In this document: positions 51,345-60,564 of the stretch, one piece after another
Layout of the letters: each line of letters begins with the position of its first letter
Position numbering within the stretch: position 1 is the first letter of the stretch
From: Chloroflexota bacterium
GTDB lineage: Bacteria > Chloroflexota > Anaerolineae > Anaerolineales > Villigracilaceae
Assembly (NCBI GenBank): GCA_013388685.1
Contig: JACAET010000039.1
Span: forward strand, 62,001 to 126,000
DNA length: 64,000 nt
Direction of reading: 5' to 3'
Program-made: the position numbers and the translations under genes
Notes under the pieces: generated by a model
Told to the model about the DNA's origin: nothing
The model's input: the letters and a program-made list of their open reading frames with translations, nothing else
Databases searched by the model: none

Positions 51345-52370
51345 ATGAACAAGGCTGTTCTTTCCCGGCGCGATTTTCTCAAATTGAGCGGTTACGGCTT
51401 GATGGGAATGTTCCTGCCGAACCTTTCCCTGACGCCGCCGGCGGATATGTTCGACACGCTGCAAGGGCGGGTCATTGACCGGGTGTTATGGTCACACGAC
51501 GAACCGGATCACAAATCCAAACGCCGGAAACTCTACTGGCACGACCTGACCTTTCGCATCACCAACACCGCCGTCAGCGACGACGAAACCGCCTACAACC
51601 GGGTCTGGTACGAACTCGAGGAGGGCGGGTATGTCTATTCGGGAGGCGTTCAACCCGTCCGTACGATCCTGAACGAACCGCAGACGATCTCCCTCAAAGG
51701 CGCGCTGGGCGAGGTCAGCGTCCCCTTCACCGATGCGTACGCAGAAGCCGATCCCACCTCCAATGTCGTCTATCGCCTGTACTACGAAACCGTTCATTGG
51801 ATTCTTGCCAGCCAAACCCTGCCCGGCGGAAGCGTCTGGTACATCCTGCTGGATGACAAGTTCGAACAGCAATACTTCGTCCGCGCGGAACACATCCGCC
51901 TCATCCCGGACCTCGAGTTGACTCCTCTCTCCACCGACATTCCCAACGCCGACAAGCGGATCGAAGTCCGCCTCAACGACCAGCTTGTGCTTGCCTACGA
52001 AAAGGAAAGACTGGTCTTTGCCAGCCGCGCCGCCACCGGCGGACGGATGTGGAACGGCTCATATTCGACGCCCCTCGGCCAATACCTGACCTACCACAAG
52101 CGCCCCACGCGGCACATGGCAAGAGGCGATCTTGCCTCCAACGGTTTCGACCTGCCCGGCGTGCCGTGGGTGATCTACATCAAAGAAAACGGCGTCTCCT
52201 TTCACGGCACCTACTGGCACAATGACTACGGACGCCCTCGCAGTCACGGCTGTATCAACCTGAGCCCGCAAGCCGCCAAGTGGCTCTTCCGCTGGACCCT
52301 CCCCACCGTCCCCGCCAACAAGCAATTCGTATATGGCTACGCGGGAACAAAGGTGGATGTTGTAGAATAA
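51345..52370 (+). CDS. L,D-transpeptidase (YkuD), copy 3, Tat-exported
   Basis: A 341-residue protein with a twin-arginine signal (LSRRDFLKLSG) rather than a signal-anchor. The middle region (residues ~60-200) looks SH3-like and the YkuD domain ends with FHGTYWHNDYGRPRSHGCINLS. A CTCCCTTGGGGAGAGGG-type repeat lies just before it (51302-51319). Start 51345 places the Arg pair eight residues from the N-terminus. Confidence 0.9.
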   Translation: MNKAVLSRRDFLKLSGYGLMGMFLPNLSLTPPADMFDTLQGRVIDRVLWSHDEPDHKSKRRKLYWHDLTFRITNTAVSDDETAYNRVWYELEEGGYVYSGGVQPVRTILNEPQTISLKGALGEVSVPFTDAYAEADPTSNVVYRLYYETVHWILASQTLPGGSVWYILLDDKFEQQYFVRAEHIRLIPDLELTPLSTDIPNADKRIEVRLNDQLVLAYEKERLVFASRAATGGRMWNGSYSTPLGQYLTYHKRPTRHMARGDLASNGFDLPGVPWVIYIKENGVSFHGTYWHNDYGRPRSHGCINLSPQAAKWLFRWTLPTVPANKQFVYGYAGTKVDVVE

Positions 52371-52422
52371 GAATTAAGTGATAAAGAGCAAGATGGATGG
52401 CATTTGCCGTTACACTTCCCCC

Positions 52423-53448
52423 ATGCTTCACCCTTCACTTTCCCGACGCGAATTCTTGAAACTGGCGGTCACCGGCTCGCTTGCCTTTGCCCTGCGCGAC
52501 CTGAAACTCGACCGCGCCCTCGCCGCCTCTCCGATCATACAAGGATTGATGACCTTCAGCGGCACGCCGTTGTACGATGCGCCGTCCTTCAAGGCAAACC
52601 AACTGCATAAGTTCAGGAAGGACGAGGTGGTGCAAGTCACCGGCGTGGAGGAGAACGGCGAAGAAGGCAACCCGTTCAACACGGTCTGGTATCGGATCAA
52701 TGACGAAGGCTACACCTACTCCGGCTGGGTGCTTCCTGTGGAGACGCAGTATCAGAAGCCGTCCTTTGATGTTCCCTCATCGGGACGGGTGGGCGAGGTC
52801 ACGGTCCCGTTCAGTGTGACGAAAAAGGCGCCGTACGTATACGCCAAAACCGGTTACCGCGTCTATTATGGGAGCGCGCACTGGGTGACGCGCGTTGTGG
52901 TCACACGCGAAGAGAAGAGTATCTGGTACGAAATCTACGACAGCGAGTTGAAGACATACTTATACGTCGCCTCGCACGACATGCGCCTTGTCCCTTACGA
53001 TGAATTGACCCTGCTCTCGCCGGAGGTGCCGGGCGAGGAGAAATTGATCGTGGTGGATCGCCAGACCCAGATGGTCACCGCCTTCGAGGGCGAAAGGCTG
53101 GTCTTTTCACAGCGCTGTTCGAGCGGTGCCCGGGGGACCGAAACTCCGCAGGGCGAATTCCGTACGTATCACAAGGGTCCCGCTGTGCATATGACCAATC
53201 AGGGCGACGCGCTCGAAAACATTTATAATCTGCCCGGCGTGCCGTGGTGTTCGTTCTTTACCAGCGCCGGACACGCCCTGCACGGCGCCTATTGGCACAA
53301 CGATTACGGACGCCCGCGCAGTCACGGGTGTGTGAATCTGCCGTCGGACGCGGCAAAATTCCTGTATCGCTGGAGCCTGCCCACGGTCCCGCCGGAAGCG
53401 AGTTATGTCCATTTGCCCGGCGAGGGGACGCGCCTCCGGGTCATCTAA
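52423..53448 (+). CDS. L,D-transpeptidase (YkuD), copy 4, Tat-exported
   Basis: Also 341 residues and the same layout as copy 3: Tat signal LSRREFLKLAV, a middle SH3-like region (WYRINDEGYTYSGWVLPV) and a YkuD domain with LHGAYWHNDYGRPRSHGCVNLP. Equal length and matching order indicate a tandem duplication with divergence. A start at 52378 would add 15 residues before the Tat motif and is less likely. Confidence 0.9.
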   Translation: MLHPSLSRREFLKLAVTGSLAFALRDLKLDRALAASPIIQGLMTFSGTPLYDAPSFKANQLHKFRKDEVVQVTGVEENGEEGNPFNTVWYRINDEGYTYSGWVLPVETQYQKPSFDVPSSGRVGEVTVPFSVTKKAPYVYAKTGYRVYYGSAHWVTRVVVTREEKSIWYEIYDSELKTYLYVASHDMRLVPYDELTLLSPEVPGEEKLIVVDRQTQMVTAFEGERLVFSQRCSSGARGTETPQGEFRTYHKGPAVHMTNQGDALENIYNLPGVPWCSFFTSAGHALHGAYWHNDYGRPRSHGCVNLPSDAAKFLYRWSLPTVPPEASYVHLPGEGTRLRVI

Positions 53449-53485
53449 TCTGCGCAGTTGATTTCGCTCTACACAAGGAGAATCA

Positions 53486-54067
53486 ATGAATCCCATTTTT
53501 CAATTCCCGAGTTATCTGCTCAAACGCCAGGTGTTCGCGCTGGCGGGCACGTTCCGTTTTTACGATCCGAACGGAAACCAGGTGATGTTCAGCCAGCAAA
53601 AGATGTTCAAACTGCGCGAGGACATCCGCGTGTATGCCGATGAGAACAAAACGCAGGAAGTGTTGAGCATCAAGGCGCGCCAGATCATTGACTTTTCGGC
53701 GGCGTATGACGTGGTGGACACGGCGATGAACCAGAAGGTGGGCGCGTTGCGCCGCAAGGGCTGGAGTTCGATGCTGCGCGACGAATGGCAGGTGCTGGAC
53801 GCGAACGACAACCCGATCGGCGTTCTGTTCGAGGACAGTCTGGGACTGGCGCTTCTGCGCCGCTTCCTGCTCGGCTCGTGGCTGCCTCAAAACTATGACA
53901 TTACCCTCGGCGAAACGCGCGTGGCCGACCTGCGACAAAACTTCAACCTCTTCCGTTACGAATTGAACCTCGATTTCAGCATGGACCCTTCACAGCGCCT
54001 CGACCGCCGTCTCGGCATTGCCGCCGGGCTTTTGCTCGCCGCCGTGGAGGGGAGGCAAAGCAGTTGA
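53486..54067 (+). CDS. LURP-one/Tubby-like phospholipid-associated protein
   Basis: A 193-residue protein of the Tubby C-terminal-like (LURP-one-related) fold: LLKRQVFALAGTFRFYDPNGN and EVLSIKARQIIDFSAAYDV fit, as does a later WQVLDANDNPIGVL strand pair. Bacterial members are poorly known; a lipid-related role is suggested for the eukaryotic scramblase relatives. AAGGAG lies before the ATG. The stop overlaps the next start by one base. Confidence 0.78.
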   Translation: MNPIFQFPSYLLKRQVFALAGTFRFYDPNGNQVMFSQQKMFKLREDIRVYADENKTQEVLSIKARQIIDFSAAYDVVDTAMNQKVGALRRKGWSSMLRDEWQVLDANDNPIGVLFEDSLGLALLRRFLLGSWLPQNYDITLGETRVADLRQNFNLFRYELNLDFSMDPSQRLDRRLGIAAGLLLAAVEGRQSS

Positions 54068-54489
54068 TGCCTCGACAACCTCTCTTTGCCGGTCTCGTGT
54101 TCGATGAATTCGACCGTCCTGCCGAAACCGCCTATGTGGGCGATGAACCCTGTTATGTGGTGGACGACGCGGGCTTTCGCCGCCACATCCCTTCCGAGCA
54201 GGTGGACAGGCAGGTGCTGAGTCAGATCGCTGGCTTGATGAAGGGCAGTGAAGACCTGATCTCCGAACAAACCGCCAAACTGCTCGGGCAGGAGGACGTT
54301 TTCACCAAAGCCGCCATCGAACAGCAATTGAAGAATATTGACCAACAGTTCGACCAGTTGATACGGGTGGGCATTCCCGAAGATATGCGGGCATACCTGG
54401 GGATGACGGGGTTCAAGGTGACGATCAGTATCCATGGTGAAGTGTTGAAAATGGACCAGCCCGGCATCGCCTCAGATGAGGGAGAGTGA
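54067..54489 (+). CDS. Conserved hypothetical coupled to the LURP-one gene
   Basis: A 140-residue soluble protein with no recognised domain. Its N-terminal part is beta-rich (FAGLVFDEFDRPAETAYVGD) and the C-terminal part is helical and ends in a charged tail. The start overlaps the LURP-one stop (TGATG), so translation is coupled. A terminator follows. Confidence 0.7.
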   Translation: MPRQPLFAGLVFDEFDRPAETAYVGDEPCYVVDDAGFRRHIPSEQVDRQVLSQIAGLMKGSEDLISEQTAKLLGQEDVFTKAAIEQQLKNIDQQFDQLIRVGIPEDMRAYLGMTGFKVTISIHGEVLKMDQPGIASDEGE

Positions 54490-54493
54490 AATG

Positions 54494-54518
54494 AAGCGGA
54501 CGAGAGTCCGCTTTTTTT
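54494..54518 (+). terminator. Intrinsic terminator after the LURP-one pair
   Basis: An 8-bp stem AAGCGGAC/GTCCGCTT with loop GAGA is followed by a run of T's. It ends the cluster started by the amidase or at least the last two genes. Confidence 0.88.
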
Positions 54519-54664
54519 ATTGCCGCGGCGGGCTGAGGTGGCGAAGGAGGCGGTTATAATCCGAACACCCTGCCATTCCATGAGTGACGCCCCGGCTGTT
54601 CCCTGATATCCGCTTATGGCTGCGCCGAAAACTTTGTTTTCCCAGTGAAAGGAATTCATACCTC

Positions 54665-55549
54665 ATGCTCAAAGTCGGATACATCGGTTTAGGTTTGATG
54701 GGCAAGTCCATTGCCCGCAATCTTCTCAAGGCAGGCTTTCCCCTGGTCGTCCATAACCGCTCCCGCGCGGCTGTGGACGAACTCGTCCGTGAAGGCGCGA
54801 TGGCCGCCTTTTCTCCCAAGGAAACCGCCGCACAGGTGGACGTGGTCTTCACCAACCTGCCCGATTCTCCCGATGTGGAGCAAGTCGTTTGGGGCGAAAA
54901 CGGAATCATCGAAGGCGCACACGAGGGATTGATTTACGTGGACAACTCCACCATCAAGCCCGCCACCGCCCGCCGGCTTGCGGAAAAACTTGCCGAACAG
55001 GGCGTTTCTGCCCTCGATGCGCCCGTCTCTGGCGGTGACATTGGCGCACGGGACGGCACGCTCACCATCATGGTCGGCGGCGAAGCGGCGGCGCTGGAAA
55101 AGGTCATGCCGGTATTCAAAGCGATGGGCAAAACGGTGACGCATGTCGGCGAAGCGGGCGCCGGGCAGGTGGCAAAAGCCGCCAACCAGATCATGGTCGC
55201 GGCGCAAATGGTGGCGATGGGTGAGTTGTTGGTCTTCGCGAAGAAGGCGGGCGTGGACCCGCGCAAGGTGGTGGATGCCATCAAGGGCGGCGCCGCGCAG
55301 TGCTGGACTCTCGACGTCAAGCCGCCGCGTTTGTTTGCCGGCAACCGTACCCCCGGATTCAAGGCGCGCATGCAGCTCAAAGATCTGAATATTGTGCTCG
55401 AAACCGCAAAGGAATACGACATCCCCGTTTCCGGCGCGCAGGCGAACGCGCATCTTTTCCGGCAAATGATCGAACTCGGCATGGGCGACCTGGATAACTC
55501 GGCTGTGGTGGAAGTGATCGAGAAATTGGCGGGGGTGGAAATCGTTTGA
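54665..55549 (+). CDS. Beta-hydroxyacid dehydrogenase (GarR/HIBADH-like)
   Basis: A 294-residue NAD(P)-dependent enzyme. VGYIGLGLMGKSIARNLL is the nucleotide site, DAPVSGGDIGARDGTLTIMVGG the family's substrate block, and GEAGAGQVAKAANQ carries the catalytic Lys. It would oxidise a 3-hydroxyacid or reduce tartronate semialdehyde. A TATAAT at 54555-54560 may be its -10 box, about 100 bases upstream. AAAGGAAT precedes the start. Confidence 0.9.
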   Translation: MLKVGYIGLGLMGKSIARNLLKAGFPLVVHNRSRAAVDELVREGAMAAFSPKETAAQVDVVFTNLPDSPDVEQVVWGENGIIEGAHEGLIYVDNSTIKPATARRLAEKLAEQGVSALDAPVSGGDIGARDGTLTIMVGGEAAALEKVMPVFKAMGKTVTHVGEAGAGQVAKAANQIMVAAQMVAMGELLVFAKKAGVDPRKVVDAIKGGAAQCWTLDVKPPRLFAGNRTPGFKARMQLKDLNIVLETAKEYDIPVSGAQANAHLFRQMIELGMGDLDNSAVVEVIEKLAGVEIV

Positions 55550-55591
55550 ACGCTTTCACGTTTGAACGTTCTACTCTGCAAAAACGCAACC

Positions 55592-56479
55592 ATGAAAAAA
55601 TACCTCCCCACCCTCCGCGATTATATCTTCATCGTCGTTGCCGCTTTACTGCAGGCGCTTTCCCTGCGCCTGTTCTTTATCCCGGCGCAACTGGCATCGG
55701 GGGGCGTGAGCGGCATCTCACAGTTGGTCAATCATTTCACCGGCTGGCCCATCGGTTTGATGATTTTGATTGGCAATATTCCGCTGTTCCTCCTCGGCTG
55801 GCGGTTTCTCGGCGGGTTCCGCTTTGCCATGCGCACTGCAACCGCCATCCTTGCCTACTCCCTCGCCACCGACCTGCTCCTCGAAACCCCGCTCTTCGCT
55901 CCCGGCGGCGCCGGAACCGCCCTCATCAACGACCTGCAGGGCGACATCTTCCTCAACTCGCTCTACGGCGCCATCGTCAGCGGAGTGGGATACGGGCTGG
56001 TGTATCGCGCGCGCGGCTCCAGCGGCGGCTCCGATATCCTCGCCCGCATTCTGAATCACTGGCGCGGCATCTCCATGACCCAAAGTTACCTCATGGTGGA
56101 TACGGCGGTCATCCTCGGCGCAGGGTTCGTCTTCGGCTGGAAGGAAGCCCTCTACGCCATGATTGCCCTCTACGTGAGCGGCTTGGTCGCCGAGACCACC
56201 CTCGAGGGCGGCGGCACCGTTCGCACGGCGATGATCGTCACCAACCAACCCCGCGAAGTAGCACAGCGCATCCTGGATGACCTCCTGCGCGGCGTAACTG
56301 TTCTCGAAGGCACCGGCGCCTACACCGGCGCAGAACGCCCAGTCCTCTATGTGGTCATCACGCGCGCCGAAGTGGTCACGCTGAAAGCCATTGTGCAGGA
56401 AGTGGACCCGCGCGCGTTCATGGTCATCGGCTATGCTCACGAGGCGCTCGGCGAAGGGTTTCGTCCTCTCAAAACGTAG
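55592..56479 (+). CDS. YitT-family membrane protein (DUF161 with DUF2179)
   Basis: A 295-residue protein. About six helices form the YitT part (FIPAQLASGGVSGISQLVN, GSSGGSDILARILNHWRGIS), followed by a DUF2179 domain of about 80 residues (LDDLLRGVTVLEGTGAYTGAERPVLYVVI). The role of the family is unclear. The start at 55592 yields the usual short cytosolic N-terminus; no ribosome binding site is obvious. Confidence 0.9.
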   Translation: MKKYLPTLRDYIFIVVAALLQALSLRLFFIPAQLASGGVSGISQLVNHFTGWPIGLMILIGNIPLFLLGWRFLGGFRFAMRTATAILAYSLATDLLLETPLFAPGGAGTALINDLQGDIFLNSLYGAIVSGVGYGLVYRARGSSGGSDILARILNHWRGISMTQSYLMVDTAVILGAGFVFGWKEALYAMIALYVSGLVAETTLEGGGTVRTAMIVTNQPREVAQRILDDLLRGVTVLEGTGAYTGAERPVLYVVITRAEVVTLKAIVQEVDPRAFMVIGYAHEALGEGFRPLKT

Positions 56480-56514
56480 TCAGCGTCTGAATGTATTCCG
56501 TTTCCCCATTTGCG

Positions 56515-56540
56515 CCGGAGGCGTAAGAGAACGCCTCCGG
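56515..56540. repeat. Loop-conserved hairpin, copy 6
   Basis: A 10-bp stem CCGGAGGCGT/ACGCCTCCGG with loop AAGAGA, between convergent yitT and histidine kinase genes. Confidence 0.7.
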
Positions 56541-56541
56541 T

Positions 56542-56557
56542 GTCGTTAGAGAACGAC
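56542..56557. repeat. Loop-conserved hairpin, copy 7, with a degenerate half copy after it
   Basis: Stem GTCGTT/AACGAC with loop AGAG. It is followed by GCGCGCAAA and by GAGAACGACGCC (56573-56584), which looks like a right half without a left partner. This suggests copies grow or decay by half units. Confidence 0.65.
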
Positions 56558-56613
56558 GCCTGCGCGCAAACTGAGAACGACGCCTGTGCACAAACCCTTG
56601 AGTTTTCACGCTC

Positions 56614-57828
56614 TCAGGCGGTTGGAATCGTAAAGTAAAACGTGCTTCCCTGTCCTTCCACGCTTTCCGCCCAGATTTTCCCCTTGTGCGTCTCCACGAT
56701 GTGCTTGGCAATGGACAGCCCCAAGCCGGTTCCGCTGCCGGCTCTGGATTTTTCGACGCGATAGAAGCGCTCAAAGATGCGGGGGACATCCTCCGCCGGG
56801 ATGCCGATGCCCGTATCCCGCACGGCGAATCGGACCTCGCCCGGTCCTGCCTCGGCGAAAAGAATCACTTCTCCCCCCGGCTTTGTGTACTTGACCGCGT
56901 TGTGGATGAGGTTGACCAGCACCTGCTCCATCCTTTGCAAATCCATCCTTACCTTCGGCAGTGTTTCCGCGCATTCTACGCGCAGGGATAGCCCGGCGCG
57001 CTCTGCCTGAAGTTGCATCCTTTCGCATGCGGAGGTCAGCAGCTCGGCGGGAGGGATGGGCTGAAGGTCCAGAGAGAGGCGTCCCGATTCGATGCGCGAA
57101 AGTTCGAGGAGTTCGGTTGCCATTTGGGTCAGCGCGTCCACCTCGGTTTGAATCTGGTCAATGAAGCGACGCGCGGCGGGAGGGTCTTCGAGAGCCCCGT
57201 CCTGCAGGGTTTCTGTGAGGGCTTTGAGGGAGGCGAGCGGGGTACGCAGTTCGTGCGAGAGGTTGCTGATGAAGTCGCGGCGGACGGTCTCGAGGCGGCG
57301 AATGCGGGTCAGGTCCTGGACGAGGAGCAGGGTTCCGCTGGATTGCTGGTCGGGAGCGACGACGAGTTGCAGGTACTGGTGGTGCGTGGGCACTTCGACG
57401 GTTTCGCTCTGCATCTGGCGCGTTTGCTGACAGCGGCGCCAGGCTTCGACCAGTTGGTGGTGGCGGATGACCTCGGCGATACTGCGGTTGACGGGTTGTG
57501 AGTTTTGAAAGAGCCTGCCGGCGGCGGGGTTGGCAAATTGGATAATGCCCTGCGCGTCGGCGATGAGCACGCCGTCGGTGAGTTGTTCGAGCAGGTTGGC
57601 GAGGCGGGAGCGTTCTGAACTCAAGGTCGAAAGTCGAACGTCGAATGTCGAGATTAAAGAGGTAAGGGCGGTGGAGAGGTTTTCGAGTTCTTTTGTTTTG
57701 GTTTCGAATTCCTGCCGTCGAATTTGGTTTGCAAATTCATCCACCCTGCGGCGCAGTCGGTAATACCGCCATGCGAACCATGCGGCAATTGCCAGAAAAG
57801 CGACTGCAAGAATAAGGGTGGAACCCAT
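56614..57828 (-). CDS. PhoR-like sensor histidine kinase with PAS domain
   Basis: A 404-residue kinase with a single N-terminal membrane helix (TLILAVAFLAIAAWFAW), a coiled region, a PAS domain (LLEQLTDGVLIADAQGIIQFAN), HisKA with NLSHELRTPLASLKAL and a catalytic domain (NLIHNAVKYTKPGG, FERFYRVEKSR, GTGLGLSIAKHIVE). The architecture is that of PhoR/WalK-type kinases without a large outer domain. It follows the response regulator after 49 bp that hold an imperfect hairpin. Confidence 0.92.
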   Translation of the reverse strand: MGSTLILAVAFLAIAAWFAWRYYRLRRRVDEFANQIRRQEFETKTKELENLSTALTSLISTFDVRLSTLSSERSRLANLLEQLTDGVLIADAQGIIQFANPAAGRLFQNSQPVNRSIAEVIRHHQLVEAWRRCQQTRQMQSETVEVPTHHQYLQLVVAPDQQSSGTLLLVQDLTRIRRLETVRRDFISNLSHELRTPLASLKALTETLQDGALEDPPAARRFIDQIQTEVDALTQMATELLELSRIESGRLSLDLQPIPPAELLTSACERMQLQAERAGLSLRVECAETLPKVRMDLQRMEQVLVNLIHNAVKYTKPGGEVILFAEAGPGEVRFAVRDTGIGIPAEDVPRIFERFYRVEKSRAGSGTGLGLSIAKHIVETHKGKIWAESVEGQGSTFYFTIPTA

Positions 57829-57877
57829 GCCTGGTAATTTGTAATTGGTAATTGCCGGTTACCAATTACCCTTTTAT

Positions 57878-58588
57878 TCAGCCCTCGAACCTGTATCCCC
57901 CGCCCCTGACGGTGATGATGCGCTTCGGGTCGCTCGCGTCTTCTTCGATTTTCTGCCTGAGCCAGCGTACATGCACATCCACGGTGCGGCTGTCGCCGAT
58001 GTAATCCCAGCCCCAGACGCGTTCGAGGATGAATTCGCGCGAGAGCATTTGTCCTTTGTGGCGGGCGAAGAATTCGAGCAGGTCGTATTCCTTGGGTTTG
58101 AGCGCAATGGGCTTGTCATTCAACGTGACTTCGCGGCGGCTGAGGTTGATGACCAGGTCGCCAAAGGTCAGTTTTTCCTGCTTGGTCTGAACCGCGCCGG
58201 ATTTTGCCATTTCCTCATGCAGGAGGCGCGTACGGCGTAGCTGCGCCTTGACGCGCGCCATCAGTTCGCGCATGGAGAAGGGTTTGGTCAGGTAGTCGTC
58301 TGCGCCCACTTCGAGCCCGACGACACGGTCAATTTCGTCGTCGCGGGCGGTGAGCATGAGGATGGGCGTGGTCATTTCCTTGCGCAGGATGCGCGCCACT
58401 TCGAAGCCGTCCAGTTCCGGGAGCATGAGGTCGAGGATGATGAGGTCAGGCTTGAGTTTGCGCGCCGATTCGAGCGCGACGCGCCCGTCGCCCACGGCTT
58501 CGACGGTGAAACCGTCCTTTTTCAGGTTGTAGGCGAGGGTATCGCGCAGTGCGGGTTCGTCTTCGACGACGAGAATGGTTTCGGGCAT
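57878..58588 (-). CDS. OmpR/PhoB-family response regulator
   Basis: A 236-residue regulator. The receiver has [10 protein letters not shown], phosphoacceptor Asp in [15 protein letters not shown] and Lys in [15 protein letters not shown]; the winged helix ends [25 protein letters not shown] and [12 protein letters not shown]. Start at 58588 ([11 protein letters not shown]) is the family norm; the frame extends 4 codons further. Paired with the kinase downstream. TTAACC direct repeats upstream (58629-58645) suggest Pho-type autoregulation. Confidence 0.94.
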   Translation of the reverse strand: MPETILVVEDEPALRDTLAYNLKKDGFTVEAVGDGRVALESARKLKPDLIILDLMLPELDGFEVARILRKEMTTPILMLTARDDEIDRVVGLEVGADDYLTKPFSMRELMARVKAQLRRTRLLHEEMAKSGAVQTKQEKLTFGDLVINLSRREVTLNDKPIALKPKEYDLLEFFARHKGQMLSREFILERVWGWDYIGDSRTVDVHVRWLRQKIEEDASDPKRIITVRGGGYRFEG

Positions 58589-58628
58589 GGTTGTTAACAA
58601 ACTATACCATAAGAAATTTTCCGTCTGT

Positions 58629-58645
58629 GGTTAAAGTCTGGTTAA
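58629..58645 (-). promoter_or_regulatory. TTAACC direct repeats with 11-bp period, possible Pho box
   Basis: On the minus strand TTAACC occurs twice with five bases between (58645-58640 and 58634-58629). The PhoP box of B. subtilis has TT(A/C)ACA repeats at the same spacing. A third related TTAACA-type match lies at 58593-58598. The site is 41-57 bp upstream of the response regulator start. Confidence 0.5.
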
Positions 58646-58719
58646 GAGGGGATGGGACGGCAATGTTTTTTTCATGTTTTTCGCTGTAAAATTCGGAGCA
58701 ATTCGCTCGTCCATCCCTT

Positions 58720-60519
58720 ATGGCTCAAGAATTCCACTTTTCCTGGCAATGGGATCTGCAATCGCCGCCCGAGGCGCTTTGGTCGCTTGCCTCGGATACG
58801 AACCGCTTCAACCGCGATACCGGTCAGCCCGAGGTGGAAATGCTCGGCAACGTCAAAGGCACGAAGAAACTGCGGATGAAAATTCCGCTCGTCAGGATGG
58901 AATGGGAGGAGGAGCCGTTCGAGTGGACGTATCCGTATTCGTTCGGGGTGGTGCGCAGGTATGGCGCCGGTCCGCTGGAGGAGATGCGGGTGCGAGTGAC
59001 TCTCGAACCGCTTGAAAAGGGCGGGACGCGCCTCACCTATCAGACGGTCATCCTTTCCGGCCACCTCCTTGCGCCGCTGGCGATTCCCTTTGCGATTGGG
59101 GTGGTCGCCAAACGCCGCTTCGAAAAAGCCTTTCGTTTGTATGACCGCATGGCGGCGAAACGCGGCGGCGCGGTCGAGGTCAGCCGTCCGCGTGGACTCA
59201 GCCCGGGCAGTCGCGCCCGCTTCAGGTCTCAGCGTGAGGTGGTGATCGGTCAGGGGACAGAGGCGTCGCTGGCGGCTCGTCTCGAAGAGTTTCTCGACCG
59301 CGCCGACGATTTGTCGCTTCAGCGCATCCGCCCGTACGCCCTGGCGGATCGCTGGGGCGTGAGCCGCCGCGCCGTGCTCGAAATGTTCCTGCGCGCCACG
59401 CGGGCGGGCATCCTCGATATGTCGTGGGATTTGCTTTGCCCCTCGTGCCGCGGGCTTGCCGACGGTCACAGTCACCTGGCAGAGGTGCACGGCGCGTCGC
59501 ATTGCAACACCTGTCAGATTGATTTCACCGCCAACTTCGACCACAACATCGAGGTGGTCTTCAAGCCCAATCCGTCGGTGCGTCCGGTCAGGTTCGAGGC
59601 GGTGTTTTGTGTGGGAAGCCCGCAATTACAACCGCACGTGGTCATGACGCAGCGGGTGGCGGCGCTCAAATCTCTGCCTGTGCCGGTGCGGCTCGAAACG
59701 GGACGCTACACCCTGCGCGCCTCGAGCGCGCCGGGCTCCAAGTCGTTGTATGCGGAGGCGCAGGGACTTGCCAAAGCGGACCTGCGCGTGACTGCATACG
59801 GCTGGACTCCCGAAGAGGAACGCGTCTCGCTTCTGCCGACCCTCAACCTGGTCAATGCCAGCGAGGCGGATCAAACCTTTACGCTGGAGCGCACCGCCTG
59901 GAGCGATCAGGCGGCGACGGCGGCGGATGTGACCGCCCTGCAGGTCTTTCGCGACCTGTTTGCGACGGAAGTTGTGAGACCCGGCGAAGAAATCTCCATC
60001 GGTTCGGTGACGCTGATGTTCACCGATCTGCGCGATTCGACGCGCATGTATCGGACCATCGGCGACGCCTCCGCCTTCGGGCGCGTGCGCGAACATTTCG
60101 AGATTTTGGAAAAACACATTGCCGGGGAGGGCGGAGCCATCGTAAAGACAATGGGCGACGCGGTGATGGCGACCTTCCGCCATCCGATCAGCGCGTTGAA
60201 GGCGGTCTGGCAGGCGCAAACGGAAATTGCCAAACGCGGCGAGCCGATGCTGTGGCTGAAGGTCGGTTTGCACCAGGGACCGTGCATCGTGGTCAACTTG
60301 AACGACCGCCTGGATTATTTCGGCTCGACGGTCAATATCACGGCGCGCCTGCCGGGCTTTTCACAGGGCGGCGAAGTGATTTTGACAGAAGATGTGTATG
60401 ACGACCCGGAAGTGGGCGGTTATCTCGCGCAGAACATTCCGCCCAGCGCGTTGAGCCGCTTTACCGGCAACGTCAAGGGATTCGATGAGCCGTTCACGAT
60501 GTGGAAGTTGAAGGTTTGA
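58720..60519 (+). CDS. START/SRPBCC-DUF5939-adenylate cyclase (class III) protein
   Basis: A 599-residue soluble protein. Residues 1-140 look like a START-type ligand-binding fold (FHFSWQWDLQSPPEALWSLASDTNRFN, split as the family start). A DUF5939-like middle part has a zinc-ribbon-like region with C-P-S-C and C-N-T-C. Residues ~430-599 are a class III cyclase domain: metal Asp in LMFTDLRDSTRMY and MGDAVMATF, and VNITARLPG carries the transition-state Asn and Arg. It should make cAMP in response to a hydrophobic ligand. The gene is divergent from the response regulator. Confidence 0.87.
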   Translation: MAQEFHFSWQWDLQSPPEALWSLASDTNRFNRDTGQPEVEMLGNVKGTKKLRMKIPLVRMEWEEEPFEWTYPYSFGVVRRYGAGPLEEMRVRVTLEPLEKGGTRLTYQTVILSGHLLAPLAIPFAIGVVAKRRFEKAFRLYDRMAAKRGGAVEVSRPRGLSPGSRARFRSQREVVIGQGTEASLAARLEEFLDRADDLSLQRIRPYALADRWGVSRRAVLEMFLRATRAGILDMSWDLLCPSCRGLADGHSHLAEVHGASHCNTCQIDFTANFDHNIEVVFKPNPSVRPVRFEAVFCVGSPQLQPHVVMTQRVAALKSLPVPVRLETGRYTLRASSAPGSKSLYAEAQGLAKADLRVTAYGWTPEEERVSLLPTLNLVNASEADQTFTLERTAWSDQAATAADVTALQVFRDLFATEVVRPGEEISIGSVTLMFTDLRDSTRMYRTIGDASAFGRVREHFEILEKHIAGEGGAIVKTMGDAVMATFRHPISALKAVWQAQTEIAKRGEPMLWLKVGLHQGPCIVVNLNDRLDYFGSTVNITARLPGFSQGGEVILTEDVYDDPEVGGYLAQNIPPSALSRFTGNVKGFDEPFTMWKLKV

Positions 60520-60564
60520 ATGTTCTAACGTCAGTTCGGAATAAGGAAAAAAGGCATACTGTCC

